DNA of 54,339 nt from an uncultured Bacteroidales bacterium. Lineage in GTDB: Bacteria; Bacteroidota; Bacteroidia; Bacteroidales; Bacteroidaceae. Where the stretch lies: NCBI GenBank assembly GCA_902788275.1, contig CADAJV010000003.1, forward strand, positions 1-54,339. The letters are read 5' to 3'. The notes beneath the pieces are model-generated. The model did no database searches. It was not told the DNA's origin and worked only from the letters and a program-made list of their open reading frames with translations. A program made the position numbers and the translations under genes. Shown here piece by piece: positions 1 to 10,988 of the stretch (positions are counted from its first letter, which is position 1; each line of letters starts with the position of its first letter).

Positions 1-8
1 GACTCCCC

Positions 9-54
9 CTCTAAGATAGAGGGGGTGGCCCATAGGGCCGGGGGCGTATGATAA
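9..54. repeat. REP-like double-hairpin element, copy 1
   Basis: Two short palindromes lie side by side. CCCCCTCT and AGAGGGGG form an 8-bp stem with a 5-nt loop, and GGCCCATAGGGCC forms a 5-bp stem with a 3-nt loop. The second palindrome and its right flank (GGGGG, then GTATGATA) recur in inverted orientation near 34966-34996 with one extra base, so this is a dispersed intergenic repeat. GC-rich palindromes in otherwise AT-rich spacers resemble REP elements. No RAYT transposase is visible in the window. Confidence 0.6.
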
Positions 55-167
55 CAACGTATGCTTTTTTAATTGCAAGAAAGTAAGCTCTAATATACTT
101 TAACATTCGGAAGGTCACATATATAAAGGCTTCTATGAGGTTTATAGATTTTTCCCCGGACACCAAT

Positions 168-208
168 AAAAAAATATGTCGATTATGCTGCGATAAAACG
201 GCATAATC
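168..208 (-). terminator. Terminator of the PLD/kdsD/kdsA operon
   Basis: GATTATGC (181-188) and GCATAATC (201-208) form a perfect 8-bp stem. On the minus strand the stem is followed within a few bases by a run of seven U residues (the A-run at 168-174). It lies about 40 bp past the stop of the last minus-strand gene, where a rho-independent terminator is expected. Confidence 0.7.
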
Positions 209-250
209 TCTGGAAAAAATACCACGGGAAGTTTTTATGTTGCCCGTAAA

Positions 251-1531
251 TCATACCCACGGTGTGAGTAGCAGGTGCCAGAACCAGGCTGCGCGACGTC
301 GCGAGCGTGGAAAGGCCTTCCATTTTTCAGGTGTGAGGAGGAAGCTGTGATTGTTGCGGTCGCGAATGAAAATCTGCTCAAGCTGGGCGGTGGAGTGGGG
401 GTCAAGGATTAGTGCGTTGACTTCATAGTCGCAGCGCAGGGAGCGCTGGTCGAGGTTAGCGCTGCCGGCATAGCACCACTGGCCGTCAACCATCATGATT
501 TTAGAGTGGTGGAAACCGCCGGTATAATAATAGACCTTGGCGCCTGCCTTCATGAGGCGGTGAGCCTGATAGTCAACTATGCGTGGTGTGATGGGGATGT
601 CGCTCTTGTCGCTGACCATGATTTGTACGTCCACGCCGCGCATGACGGCTCGCTTGATGGCCCGCACGATGGAGTGGTTGAGTGTGAAATAGGGGTTGAT
701 GAGCAGTATGCGCTGCTGTGCATGGTCGAAGCAATGGATGAAGGTGCGACGAATGATTTTGGGTGATGTGCGGGGCTCCCGATTGATGACGGCTATGTGT
801 TTTTTGCCTGCTGTAGGTGTTTGGTCCTGAGCGAGATGCGGCAGTTTGTTCTCTGGAAGGGAGAGCCCGGGATACAGGTGGGGACCGCTGATGTCTTGAC
901 CGGTGGTCAAGCGCCAGGCACGGAGGAAAATCTTCTGGTATTCACCTACGGCATCTCCCTCGATGCGATAGTGGAGGTCGTGCCATCCGCCAAACTCGGG
1001 CTTGCCGTTGAGATAGTAGTCGGCCACGTTCATGCCGCCGCTGTATGCTGTCTTGCCATCGATGACTACTATCTTGCGGTGGTCGCGGGGGATGATATGA
1101 TTGACCCACGGGAACTTGATAGGATCAAACTCATAGATCTCTATGCCTGTCTGCCGTATCTCCTGAAGTCTTTTAGGGCGTATGGGCTGGTTGTTGCTGC
1201 TGTTGCCGAAGGCGTCGTAGAGCAGGCGTACCTTAACGCCCTGCCTAACCTTGACGGCAAGGCTGTCGAAGAGAGTGTTGGCTATGGAGTCGTCGCGGAA
1301 ATTGAAGTATTCCATGTGAATGGTCTGTCGGGCCTCGTGAACAGCCTGAAAAAGGTCGCGAAACTTATCCTTGCCACTGCTGAAGAATACTACACTATTG
1401 TTGGAGGTGAAGACGGCTCCTTCCTGCTCTACAGCGGTGCGCAGCGACTGGGTGGCGCTGGATGCAGGCTGTTGGCCATAAAGTATGGCGTATTGAGCAC
1501 AGAGGACTATGAAAAGGAGGAAGGAGCGCAT
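251..1531 (-). CDS. Secreted phospholipase D / cardiolipin synthase-like protein
   Basis: This 426-residue protein has two phospholipase D catalytic motifs. The first (about residue 150) reads HRKIVVIDG and the second (about residue 343) reads HSKIMMVDG, each followed by a GxxN turn (SGGMN, AGSAN). Two HKD motifs in a protein of this size fit the cardiolipin synthase / PLD-like phosphodiesterase family, which transfers phosphatidyl groups or cleaves phosphodiesters. The N-terminus is hydrophobic and ends in a signal-peptide-like YGQQ region, so it probably acts at or outside the inner membrane. It lacks the two long N-terminal membrane helices of classical ClsA. It starts 8 bp after the kdsD stop and is the last gene of the operon. 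The exact substrate cannot be read from the sequence. Confidence 0.85.
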   Translation of the reverse strand: MRSFLLFIVLCAQYAILYGQQPASSATQSLRTAVEQEGAVFTSNNSVVFFSSGKDKFRDLFQAVHEARQTIHMEYFNFRDDSIANTLFDSLAVKVRQGVKVRLLYDAFGNSSNNQPIRPKRLQEIRQTGIEIYEFDPIKFPWVNHIIPRDHRKIVVIDGKTAYSGGMNVADYYLNGKPEFGGWHDLHYRIEGDAVGEYQKIFLRAWRLTTGQDISGPHLYPGLSLPENKLPHLAQDQTPTAGKKHIAVINREPRTSPKIIRRTFIHCFDHAQQRILLINPYFTLNHSIVRAIKRAVMRGVDVQIMVSDKSDIPITPRIVDYQAHRLMKAGAKVYYYTGGFHHSKIMMVDGQWCYAGSANLDQRSLRCDYEVNALILDPHSTAQLEQIFIRDRNNHSFLLTPEKWKAFPRSRRRAAWFWHLLLTPWV

Positions 1532-1539
1532 ATGGGGAA

Positions 1540-2484
1540 TTATATTACGGTGCTGAATGAATCGACGACGCCAAGGAGGTGCTTTTGTTCATCGGCTACT
1601 AGTACACAGTGAATCTTGTTGCGGTTGAGGATGCTGTCTATCTCGGCTATCTTCATGGTTGGCGGCACGGTCTTGGGATCAGGGGTCATGACGTCGCTGA
1701 CCTTAAGGGTGAAGAAATTGGACTGGGAATGCTGCATGGCGCGGCGTATATCGCCGTCGGTGATGATGCCGCATATCTGTTTGTTTTCAATGGCTATGCA
1801 TATGCCCAGGCGTCCCTGGCTGACGATGGTGACGGCCTCGGGCAATGGCGTGGCGGGGGTGACGATGGGGAGGTCCTGGGTGTGCATGACGTCGCTGGCC
1901 TTGGTGAGGAGGCGCTTGCCGAGCATGCCTCCGGGGTGGAACTGTGCGAAGTCCATCTCGCGGAAACCGCGGGCCTTGACCAAACAACAGGCTATGGCGT
2001 CGCCCATGGCCAGGGTGGCTGTAGTGGATGAGGTGGGGGCGAGGTTTAGGGGGTCGGCCTCATGTTCTACGGCTATATTGAGGTGAGCATAGGAATTTTT
2101 GGCAAGCAATGAGTCGGGATTGCCGCTCATGCCAATTATGGAAATGTTGCGCTCGTTAAGCGAAGGAACAAGTCGTAGGAGCTCATCGGTATAGCCTGAA
2201 TTGCTGATGGCTATGACTACGTCACCCTCCATGATTACACCGAGGTCGCCATGGTAGAGGTCTAGGGGGTTGACATAGAAACTGGGGGTGCCGGTGCTGC
2301 TGAGGGTAGCTGCTATTTTGGCACCGATATGACCGCTTTTGCCTACGCCGGTAATTATGACCTTACCTTTGCAGGAGAGGATGAGATTGATAGCCTTGTC
2401 GAAATCTTCGTTGAGCTTGGGGATGAGATCAAGCAAGGCTTGAGCCTCATCCTTGAAACATTGTATTGCGGTTGAGTTCCACAT
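1540..2484 (-). CDS. kdsD: D-arabinose-5-phosphate isomerase (KpsF/GutQ family)
   Basis: The 314-residue protein has an N-terminal SIS sugar-isomerase domain (about residues 35-170, with GVGKSGHIGAKIAATLSSTG and the AISNSG loop) and two C-terminal CBS domains (about 200-314, including GIITDGDIRRA). This architecture defines KdsD/KpsF/GutQ, which converts ribulose-5-phosphate to arabinose-5-phosphate, the first step of KDO synthesis. The gene directly follows kdsA, which uses the product of this enzyme. That supports a biosynthetic KdsD role rather than a sugar-alcohol (GutQ) role. The length is typical of the family. Confidence 0.92.
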   Translation of the reverse strand: MWNSTAIQCFKDEAQALLDLIPKLNEDFDKAINLILSCKGKVIITGVGKSGHIGAKIAATLSSTGTPSFYVNPLDLYHGDLGVIMEGDVVIAISNSGYTDELLRLVPSLNERNISIIGMSGNPDSLLAKNSYAHLNIAVEHEADPLNLAPTSSTTATLAMGDAIACCLVKARGFREMDFAQFHPGGMLGKRLLTKASDVMHTQDLPIVTPATPLPEAVTIVSQGRLGICIAIENKQICGIITDGDIRRAMQHSQSNFFTLKVSDVMTPDPKTVPPTMKIAEIDSILNRNKIHCVLVADEQKHLLGVVDSFSTVI

Positions 2485-2546
2485 TATTGTTTAAGGTTTG
2501 AGGTTTGAAAGTTACTGCCAAGTCTGGGGGCACAACATATAGGAAT

Positions 2547-3296
2547 TTATGACAATAAGCTCTTAACAACGCTCTCGAACTGAGCGAGTGGCAGCATGTT
2601 AGTGCCATCGCTGAGTGCAACGGAGGGATTGGGGTGAATCTCGAAGAAGTAGCCGGTGGCTCCAAAAGCCTTGGCTGCCAATGCCATGGCAGGAATGAAC
2701 TGGCGGTCGCCACCGGTGAAGCCGTTACCGGCGCCGGGACGCTGCACGGAGTGAGTGCAGTCCATGATGACGGTGGGGGTGAAGCGAAGCATCTCGGGAA
2801 TGTTACGGAAGTCCACAACTAGGTTGTTGTAGCCAAAACAGTTGCCGCGCTCGGTAAGCCATACCTCGGTGGCTCCACTCTGGAGCGCTTTCTCTACCGG
2901 GTAGCGCATGTCCTGCCCACTGAGGAACTGGGCTTTCTTGATATTGATGACTTTGCCCGTCTTGGCGGCTGCCACCAGCAGATCGGTCTGACGACAAAGG
3001 AAGGCGGGTATCTGCAACACATCGGCCACCTGACTGACTGGTGCTGCCTGGTAGGTCTCATGGATGTCGGTGAGTATTTTGAGGCCGTGCCTGGCTTTGA
3101 CATCGGCCAGCATCTGCAGGCCTTTTTCGAGTCCAGGGCCGCGATAGGATTTTAATGAGGTGCGGTTGGCTTTGTCGAAAGAAGCCTTGAAGATAATGTC
3201 GAGCCCATACAATTTGTTGAGTCGAACGAGCTCGGTTGCTACGGTGTCGAGCAACTCTGGGTTTTCTATTACACAGGGACCTGCTATCAATTTCAT
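2547..3296 (-). CDS. kdsA: 3-deoxy-8-phosphooctulonate synthase (KDO-8-P synthase)
   Basis: The enzyme condenses arabinose-5-phosphate with phosphoenolpyruvate to KDO-8-phosphate in lipopolysaccharide core synthesis. The sequence carries the family hallmarks: AGPCVIEN at the N-terminus, FKASFDKANRTS (about residue 40), a GLKILTDIHE strand and DCTHSVQRPG (about residue 190). The open frame extends upstream to 3440, but that part runs into the end of the ABC-F gene and is unlike KdsA. The ATG at 3296, giving MKLIAGPCVIEN, is therefore chosen (249 residues, slightly shorter than the E. coli enzyme). It sits between the ABC-F gene (82 bp upstream) and kdsD (62 bp downstream). Confidence 0.93.
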   Translation of the reverse strand: MKLIAGPCVIENPELLDTVATELVRLNKLYGLDIIFKASFDKANRTSLKSYRGPGLEKGLQMLADVKARHGLKILTDIHETYQAAPVSQVADVLQIPAFLCRQTDLLVAAAKTGKVINIKKAQFLSGQDMRYPVEKALQSGATEVWLTERGNCFGYNNLVVDFRNIPEMLRFTPTVIMDCTHSVQRPGAGNGFTGGDRQFIPAMALAAKAFGATGYFFEIHPNPSVALSDGTNMLPLAQFESVVKSLLS

Positions 3297-3378
3297 GTTT
3301 GTGGGTTTTGTGGGTTGTGGGGTGCGAAAGTCGTAGGTTTCGTCTGTGGTAGCCAAAAAGGCTATGCTCCTTTTTCTG

Positions 3379-5007
<1,629 letters not shown>

Positions 5008-5021
5008 CTATGTTCAGGCCG

Positions 5022-5029
5022 CGAAGTTA
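5022..5029 (-). promoter_or_regulatory. Candidate -7 element for the ABC-F operon
   Basis: On the minus strand the sequence reads TAACTTCG, one base off the Bacteroidetes -7 consensus TAnnTTTG, 27 bp before the ABC-F start codon. The same octamer is the -7 element of the lacZ promoter at 35356. No TTTG box is seen at the expected distance, so this is only a candidate. Confidence 0.4.
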
Positions 5030-5113
5030 CGAAAAAAATCCAACATATAGCATCTGCTGACTCTTTATATATTATATGATGCTCCAGATGTGAAGTTTTT
5101 GGGGCTAAAATTG

Positions 5114-5143
5114 TTGCTGTTTGGAGATTTGTCTGTAATTTTG
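5114..5143 (+). promoter_or_regulatory. Bacteroidetes-type promoter for the FAH-family gene
   Basis: TTG at 5114-5116 and TAATTTTG at 5136-5143 are separated by 19 bp, matching the -33/-7 promoter of Bacteroidetes. The start codon at 5165 follows 21 bp later. This promoter may serve the plus-strand series running on to porU. Confidence 0.65.
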
Positions 5144-5164
5144 CGTTAAGAGAATTGTTTTCCT

Positions 5165-5788
5165 ATGAAGATTATTGTTACGGAAAGTGTTGACGGGTAC
5201 AATAAAAGCGGGCTCGATACGTTAAATATAATGCAGGCATGTCCGCGTATATGGATGAAGGCTGATTCGGCGCTGCTGACCCACGGCAAACCGATGTTTA
5301 AGCCTGATTTCACTCACGAGATGAGTGCTGCGCCCTATGTGGCTCTACGTATCAGCAGGATGGGCAAGAGCATCCCTGCACGCTTTGCCTTCCGCTACTA
5401 TGATGCCGTGGGTGTGGCTATTGACTTTACGGCCGAGGATGTGCTGCGCCGGCTTAGCCAAGAGGGTGGGCCATGGGACGCGGCCAAAAGTTTTGACGGC
5501 TCGATATGCATTGGTGATTGGCTGGATTTGGACAAGATGTCTGATTCCCTATTGTCTGATGTTTCAGTCTTTATGCTTGTTGACGGCAGGGAGAAAAGTC
5601 ATGTCTCTGTTGCTAACCTTAAGGTTGAGGCCGGAGTGGTAATTGAGCGGGTAAGCCGCTTCTTTACCTTACGCCAAGGCGACATTCTGCTGATGGGACA
5701 TCCCGACAAGAAACCTTTGATAGATGTTGACAACCACATTGAGGGTGTACTTTGCAGATACAAACTAACTGAGTTTAACGTAAAATGA
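5165..5788 (+). CDS. Fumarylacetoacetate hydrolase (FAH) family protein
   Basis: The 207-residue protein resembles the short FAH-domain proteins common in Bacteroidales. Visible family features are KPDFTHEMSAAPYVALRIS, the FAFRYYDAVGVAIDFTAEDV stretch that carries acidic metal-ligand positions, the GPWDAAKSFD motif, and a C-terminal QGDILLMGHP segment resembling the family's GD..xxG turn. FAH-fold enzymes hydrolyse, decarboxylate or isomerise beta-diketo or oxo-acid substrates with a divalent metal. The actual substrate here is unknown. The gene sits 27 bp upstream of porU, but no functional link is known. The protein is cytoplasmic, with no signal peptide. Confidence 0.75.
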   Translation: MKIIVTESVDGYNKSGLDTLNIMQACPRIWMKADSALLTHGKPMFKPDFTHEMSAAPYVALRISRMGKSIPARFAFRYYDAVGVAIDFTAEDVLRRLSQEGGPWDAAKSFDGSICIGDWLDLDKMSDSLLSDVSVFMLVDGREKSHVSVANLKVEAGVVIERVSRFFTLRQGDILLMGHPDKKPLIDVDNHIEGVLCRYKLTEFNVK

Positions 5789-5815
5789 CTTTCGGACTAT
5801 CGAACTACAAAAGAT

Positions 5816-8800
5816 ATGTATGGTCAAATGATATACAATAAAGCCAAGTTTTTTTGCTCCGCTATTGTTATGATGGCATGTGCAAGTGTTGCCAGTGCTC
5901 AGGGCAGCAGTCATGACGATGCTAATGATAATGTATTTACCCACATTGACTGGAGCAACGTGTCATTGAGTGGCGACCTGCCCGAGTTTTGCAAAACCAT
6001 TGAGATGGGCGCCGACTATTCGCGTCAGGGATACGATGTATGTATAGATTACCCCGAGTTTGCCGAGCTGAGCAAGGCTGAGAGTAAACTGCTGTGTGAG
6101 AGCAAGGCTGAGATAGGGGATGAAATCAAGGTTGAAACATTTCTCGGAGTGAGTCGCAAGGATGGTTTGCTGGATGTGAAGTTTGTGCCTATTGTAAGGC
6201 GTGAAGGCAAATTTCTTAAGTTGCTTAGCTGCAAGCTTACCATTACGGCTAAGACGGATGCCGCCAAGTCGGGGGCATTCTATCCTGCATCTGACGATGA
6301 CGCCGCCGAGGATAATGGCCGATATAGAGCCCACTCTGTGCTAGCTTCCGGCAAATGGGTAAAGATTCGCGTCAGTGAAGAGGGTATCTATCAGCTTACT
6401 CCCGCTTTTCTTTCCAGCCTGGGATTCAGCGATGTTAACCGTGTGAAGCTATATGGATATGGCGGCAGGGTGCAGAACGAGGTGATAAGTTACGGTTCCT
6501 ATATTTCCAGCGACTATGACGATTTGGAAGAGGTGCCTCTTTATCGTCGCAGTGACGCGTTGCTTTTCTTTGCCGAAGGAACGGTGAGGTGGGGCAACTG
6601 GACGCTTGCCAACTCATTAGACGAGACAAGCGCATGCACCGCCGCTCATTCAAATAACACTTACTCCAAATATTCCTACTACTTTCTTACCGAGGGCGAC
6701 AACCCTCTGACCATGCCTACACTCAGTGCTCCGGCATCCACTAGCCAGACTATAACCACTTATCCTGAGCATGTCATAATCGACAAGGATGAATTCTCAT
6801 GGTACACAGGTGGTCGTACTTTCTATGAAGACTATAATTTCGCTAACGGCAATGACCGTACGCTGCTCATCAACACTCCTGACGCTGACAACGACTACAC
6901 ATCGGCAATGACAGTGGCCATCTCGGCATCATCTACCAAGATAACGACTGCCCAGCATTTCTTTAACTCCAAGAGCATCGGCAGCATAGTGATGGGGGCA
7001 TTGACTAACGAATTTGACAAGGCCACTAACGGTCACCGCGACTTTACCCTCAACAACCTGACTGACGCAAACTCGCTGAGGATTACTACCACTGCCGGAC
7101 AGCCTGCACGCCTTGATTATGTCAAAATATGCTATCGACGCAAACTAAAGATGATTAACAATTTCTTGGTGTTCAGTCACTATAGCACCAAGCCCTCTGC
7201 CATGCGCCTTGAGGGTGCAACTGCCAATACGCAGGTTTGGCGCATAGGCTACCCTGGCAACCCCATAGCCCATGTTGATGCTACGCTGGACGGCAACACG
7301 CTGCAGTTTGACGTAGAGAATCCCACTTTGCGCTATATTGCGGTTAATGTAAATGCGACTTATCCCACACCGGAACATGTGGGCACCATAGCCAACCAGG
7401 ACTTACATGCCGACTCTGTGGCCGATATGGTTATCATTATTCCTGAAAGTGGCAAGCTCAGGGAACAGGCAGAACGCCTGGCAGACTTCCATCGCAATCA
7501 CGACTCGCTACGTGTCAAGGTGGTAAGGGCCGATGTGTTGTATAATGAGTTTTCCTCAGGCACACCTGACGGTGGAGCATACCGTCGATATCTTAAAATG
7601 CTCTATGACCGCAACACGGGTAATGACCTGCCTAAATATCTGCTTCTCTTCGGTAGGTCGCTATGGGATAACCGCTGCCTAACTGAAGCATGTCGTCGCC
7701 TTGATCCACGCGACTATCTGCTCTGCTATGAAAGTGAGGCTTCTGCCAGTGAGGTTACCTGCTATGTCTGCGACGATTTTTTTGGAATGCTGGATGATGG
7801 TGAGGGTGGCAATATCCGCTACGACAAGATGGATATCGGTATTGGTCGCCTACCGGTCAAGACTGCTGATAAAGCAAAGATCTTAGTTGACAAGATTATT
7901 AAATATGTAGAGAATAAGACTATAGGTAGCTGGAAAAATACTGTATGCTTCCTGGCCGACGACGGTGACAGACAGAAACACATGATTGGCGCTGAAAGTG
8001 TGGCTCAAAATGTAGAGTCACGTCATCCCAACCTCAAGGTTGACCGTATTTACTGGGACACTTATACCCGTGTGGCAACCGCTACTGGCTTTACTTATCC
8101 GCAAGTAACCGCTGATATCAACAAGGCCGTCAGCAAAGGAGCTATTCTCATGGACTACACTGGTCATGGTGCGCCTTACTGCATCTCAAAGGAGTTGGTA
8201 CTCAAGACTGCCAATTTCAAAGCATTCTCCAGTGCCAAAGTGCCCATGTGGGTTGTAGCTTCGTGTGAGATTACTCCTTATGACCGTGAGGAGGAAAATA
8301 TCGGTGTGGAGAGTATGGTCAATCCTAATGGTGCCGCCATAGCTTTCATGAGTTCGGCCCGCGCTGTGTATAGCACACAGAACAGTTATATCAACAATTA
8401 TTATGTTGACTATGTCTTTAGCCGTACCAATGGTAAGCGCAACACCATTGGTGATGCCATGCGCCTAACTAAGGTAAACCTTGTCAGTTCTATAGACGGC
8501 GAGGTTATCAGCGCCCGTGATTACAGCGAGAACAAGCTCAAATATGCCCTCATGGGTGACCCGGCTATTACCTTGTCTATACCTACCCAGACGGCAGTGC
8601 TTGACAGTATCAATGGCGTTGCTCTCAGCAGTGGCCGGATGCCCAACCTTTCCGCGGGCAGTAAAGCGCGTTTTTCAGGTCATATTGAGGACGAGGATGG
8701 CAACCGACTTCCCTCGTTCAATGGCCAAGTGTCTATCACCCTGTATGACAGCCAGGATACAGTTACCTGTAAGAACAATACTAACGAGGACGTGGATCCA

Positions 8801-9679
8801 CTTACCTATTACTCCTACGATCATCTCCTTTTTGAGAGCAATGATTCTGTAAGTGATGGTCAATTTAGTGTGGTGATGCCCATTCCTCTTGACATCAAAT
8901 ACAGTAACGGCGAAGGCATGGTAAAACTTTATGCTGCCACCACCGACCATACTCTGGAAGCTAATGGCACAGACAAGCGTTTCACGATAGGCGGCACCAG
9001 TCCCAATTATACCGCCAGCACACAAGGGCCTAAGATATATGTCTATCTCAATAATCCCGAGTTTCAGAATGGACAGACAGTCAATGACACGCCCTATTTC
9101 TATGCCAACCTATCTGATTCCGATGGAATCAATATTACTGGTAATGGGGTAGGGCATGACCTGGAACTCATTATTGACGGTAAGGAGAGTACGTCTTATG
9201 TTCTTAACCCCTACTACGAGAATGACTTTGGCAGTTATACTTCCGGCAAGGTCTCCTTTATGATTCCCACGCTTGAAGATGGCGAGCATAGACTGATGTT
9301 CCGAGCATGGGATGTCAAGAACAACTCTTCTTCCGCAGTTCTTGACTTTGTGGTGGATGCTAGCATTAGGCCACAGCTTAATACAGTCTATCTTAGTGAC
9401 AATCCTGCCTCCACCAGCACTACGTTCATCATCTACTATGACAGGCCCAATAGCGAAACAACCTTTACCATTGATGTTTACAATCTCTATGGTCAGCACG
9501 TATGGAGCCACACAGAGAAGGCCATCACATCGGGCGGATATCATACCATTCCTTGGGACCTTACCTCAAACAATGGTGTGGCTTTGCAGGGCGGACTTTA
9601 CATCTATAAGGTTGCCATCAGTTGCAACGACAGCAAACAAAGCACAAAAAAACAGAAATTAATAATCCACAGACAATAA
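5816..9679 (+). CDS. porU: Type IX secretion system sortase PorU (C25 family)
   Basis: This 1287-residue secreted protein has an N-terminal signal sequence ending near ASAQG and a long N-terminal propeptide-like region. A gingipain-like C25 domain occupies about residues 540-930, and an Ig-like/CTD-type C-terminal domain follows (LYGQHVWSH, then GGLYIYKV). The C25 catalytic pair is visible as His784 in DYTGHGAP and Cys817 in WVVASCEITP. PorU is the outer membrane sortase that removes the C-terminal signals of T9SS cargo and attaches them to lipopolysaccharide. The next gene, porV, encodes its partner, and this adjacency is the strongest evidence against it being a secreted gingipain. ATG 5816 is used; ATG 5828 is an equally possible start that keeps the signal peptide. 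Confidence 0.9.
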   Translation: MYGQMIYNKAKFFCSAIVMMACASVASAQGSSHDDANDNVFTHIDWSNVSLSGDLPEFCKTIEMGADYSRQGYDVCIDYPEFAELSKAESKLLCESKAEIGDEIKVETFLGVSRKDGLLDVKFVPIVRREGKFLKLLSCKLTITAKTDAAKSGAFYPASDDDAAEDNGRYRAHSVLASGKWVKIRVSEEGIYQLTPAFLSSLGFSDVNRVKLYGYGGRVQNEVISYGSYISSDYDDLEEVPLYRRSDALLFFAEGTVRWGNWTLANSLDETSACTAAHSNNTYSKYSYYFLTEGDNPLTMPTLSAPASTSQTITTYPEHVIIDKDEFSWYTGGRTFYEDYNFANGNDRTLLINTPDADNDYTSAMTVAISASSTKITTAQHFFNSKSIGSIVMGALTNEFDKATNGHRDFTLNNLTDANSLRITTTAGQPARLDYVKICYRRKLKMINNFLVFSHYSTKPSAMRLEGATANTQVWRIGYPGNPIAHVDATLDGNTLQFDVENPTLRYIAVNVNATYPTPEHVGTIANQDLHADSVADMVIIIPESGKLREQAERLADFHRNHDSLRVKVVRADVLYNEFSSGTPDGGAYRRYLKMLYDRNTGNDLPKYLLLFGRSLWDNRCLTEACRRLDPRDYLLCYESEASASEVTCYVCDDFFGMLDDGEGGNIRYDKMDIGIGRLPVKTADKAKILVDKIIKYVENKTIGSWKNTVCFLADDGDRQKHMIGAESVAQNVESRHPNLKVDRIYWDTYTRVATATGFTYPQVTADINKAVSKGAILMDYTGHGAPYCISKELVLKTANFKAFSSAKVPMWVVASCEITPYDREEENIGVESMVNPNGAAIAFMSSARAVYSTQNSYINNYYVDYVFSRTNGKRNTIGDAMRLTKVNLVSSIDGEVISARDYSENKLKYALMGDPAITLSIPTQTAVLDSINGVALSSGRMPNLSAGSKARFSGHIEDEDGNRLPSFNGQVSITLYDSQDTVTCKNNTNEDVDPLTYYSYDHLLFESNDSVSDGQFSVVMPIPLDIKYSNGEGMVKLYAATTDHTLEANGTDKRFTIGGTSPNYTASTQGPKIYVYLNNPEFQNGQTVNDTPYFYANLSDSDGINITGNGVGHDLELIIDGKESTSYVLNPYYENDFGSYTSGKVSFMIPTLEDGEHRLMFRAWDVKNNSSSAVLDFVVDASIRPQLNTVYLSDNPASTSTTFIIYYDRPNSETTFTIDVYNLYGQHVWSHTEKAITSGGYHTIPWDLTSNNGVALQGGLYIYKVAISCNDSKQSTKKQKLIIHRQ

Positions 9680-9755
9680 TCCACGACATTTTGAGTTTAT
9701 ATTCATTGAGCACTATTTTGGAATAACACACAAGACTTCTTGAACTCTAAAGAAT

Positions 9756-10958
9756 ATGAAGAAAATAACGAGTGCGCTCATTGCGCTAATCCTATCAGCC
9801 ACTACATCACTGGCCGAAGATATCAAGGAAAAGTTTAATCCTGTGCAGACTGCTGTTGTGTCGCAGAGCATTGCTCCAGATGCCCGTGCCGGCGGTATGG
9901 GTGATGTGGGTGCTGCCACCGAGGCCGACATTAACTCTCAGGCATGGAATGCTGCAAAATATCCCTTTGCGATATCCAAGGGTGGCATCTCTCTTAACTA
10001 TACTCCATGGTTGCGCCAGATTGTCAATGATATTGACCTCGCCTATTTGGCAGGCTACTATCGTCTGGGTGACTATCAAGCTGTATCTGCTTCGTTGCGT
10101 TATTTCTCTCTTGGCGACGTGATGGTTAACGGTATGGAAAATACTACTATCAAGCCATATGAGTTCGCTGTTGATGCCGCCTATAGCCGCATGCTGAGCG
10201 AAAAGTTCTCTGCTGCCGTAACCTTCCGTTATATCTACTCCGACCTTTCCGGCAAGAGTGATGACAGCTCTAAGCCCGGTTCTGCTTTTGCCGCTGACCT
10301 TGCTGCCTACTATAATACATATTTAAATATGGGCAGCCGCGAGTGCCAGCTAAGTATTGGTGGCGGCATCTACAACCTCGGCAGTAAGATAAACTATGGT
10401 GATGACTATTCCTACTTCATTCCTACAACCCTGCGTATCGGTTTCAACTACACCATTCCCATCAACGAGTATAACCGTTTCTCCATAGCTGCAGACGCTA
10501 ATAAATTGCTAGTACCCACTTATCCTACCGATGCTCAGTGCGCCAAGAAACTTGGCTATGACACAACAGACGGCATGGACCATACCGCGGAGTACCAGCA
10601 GTATCGTGAGGAGCATTACTATAACATTTCCTCTATATCAGGTATATTCAAGAGTTTTAACGATGCTCCTAACGGATTCTCTGAGGAATTGGAAGAGATA
10701 CAGTGGTCAGTAGGTGCCGAGTATGTATATAACGACAAGTTTGCCCTTCGTGCCGGTTATCATCACGAGGCTGACACCAAAGGTGGTCGTAAGTATTTCA
10801 CCGTCGGTGCGGGTTTCAAGATGAATGTATTTTCTATCGATGCCGGCTATGTAATATCGACCGCCGCAGCCAATCCTCTTGACCAGACTCTACGCGTTTC
10901 CCTAGGTTTCGATATGGACGGCCTTAAAGACCTTTTCAATCGCGGACGCAGACGGTAG
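9756..10958 (+). CDS. porV: Type IX secretion outer membrane protein PorV
   Basis: The 400-residue precursor has a signal peptide (residues 1-20) and then the typical PorV opening, SIAPDARAGGMGDVGAATEAD, with NSQAWNAAKYPF close behind. The rest shows alternating amphipathic strands expected of a FadL-like 14-stranded barrel. The protein ends in aromatic strand residues, RVSLGFDMDGL plus a basic tail. PorV (LptO) holds the cargo protein after it leaves the SprA translocon and delivers it to PorU. It lies 76 bp after porU and forms the attachment-complex pair with it. No T9SS cargo gene with a clear C-terminal signal is near. Confidence 0.9.
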   Translation: MKKITSALIALILSATTSLAEDIKEKFNPVQTAVVSQSIAPDARAGGMGDVGAATEADINSQAWNAAKYPFAISKGGISLNYTPWLRQIVNDIDLAYLAGYYRLGDYQAVSASLRYFSLGDVMVNGMENTTIKPYEFAVDAAYSRMLSEKFSAAVTFRYIYSDLSGKSDDSSKPGSAFAADLAAYYNTYLNMGSRECQLSIGGGIYNLGSKINYGDDYSYFIPTTLRIGFNYTIPINEYNRFSIAADANKLLVPTYPTDAQCAKKLGYDTTDGMDHTAEYQQYREEHYYNISSISGIFKSFNDAPNGFSEELEEIQWSVGAEYVYNDKFALRAGYHHEADTKGGRKYFTVGAGFKMNVFSIDAGYVISTAAANPLDQTLRVSLGFDMDGLKDLFNRGRRR

Positions 10959-10988
10959 CTATTAATCAACCCAGAAACTAAAAAATAA

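Noticed and set aside
797-1612. 271-codon plus-strand frame opposite the PLD-like gene
   Set aside because: It is antisense to a gene with two clear catalytic motifs and shows no domain. The same reasoning removes the long antisense frames at 20477-21220, 30027-30896, 32799-33785 and 53092-53973.
5816-9679. Secreted gingipain-type protease
   Set aside because: The C25 domain fits, but direct adjacency to porV and the long N-terminal region favour the sortase PorU.
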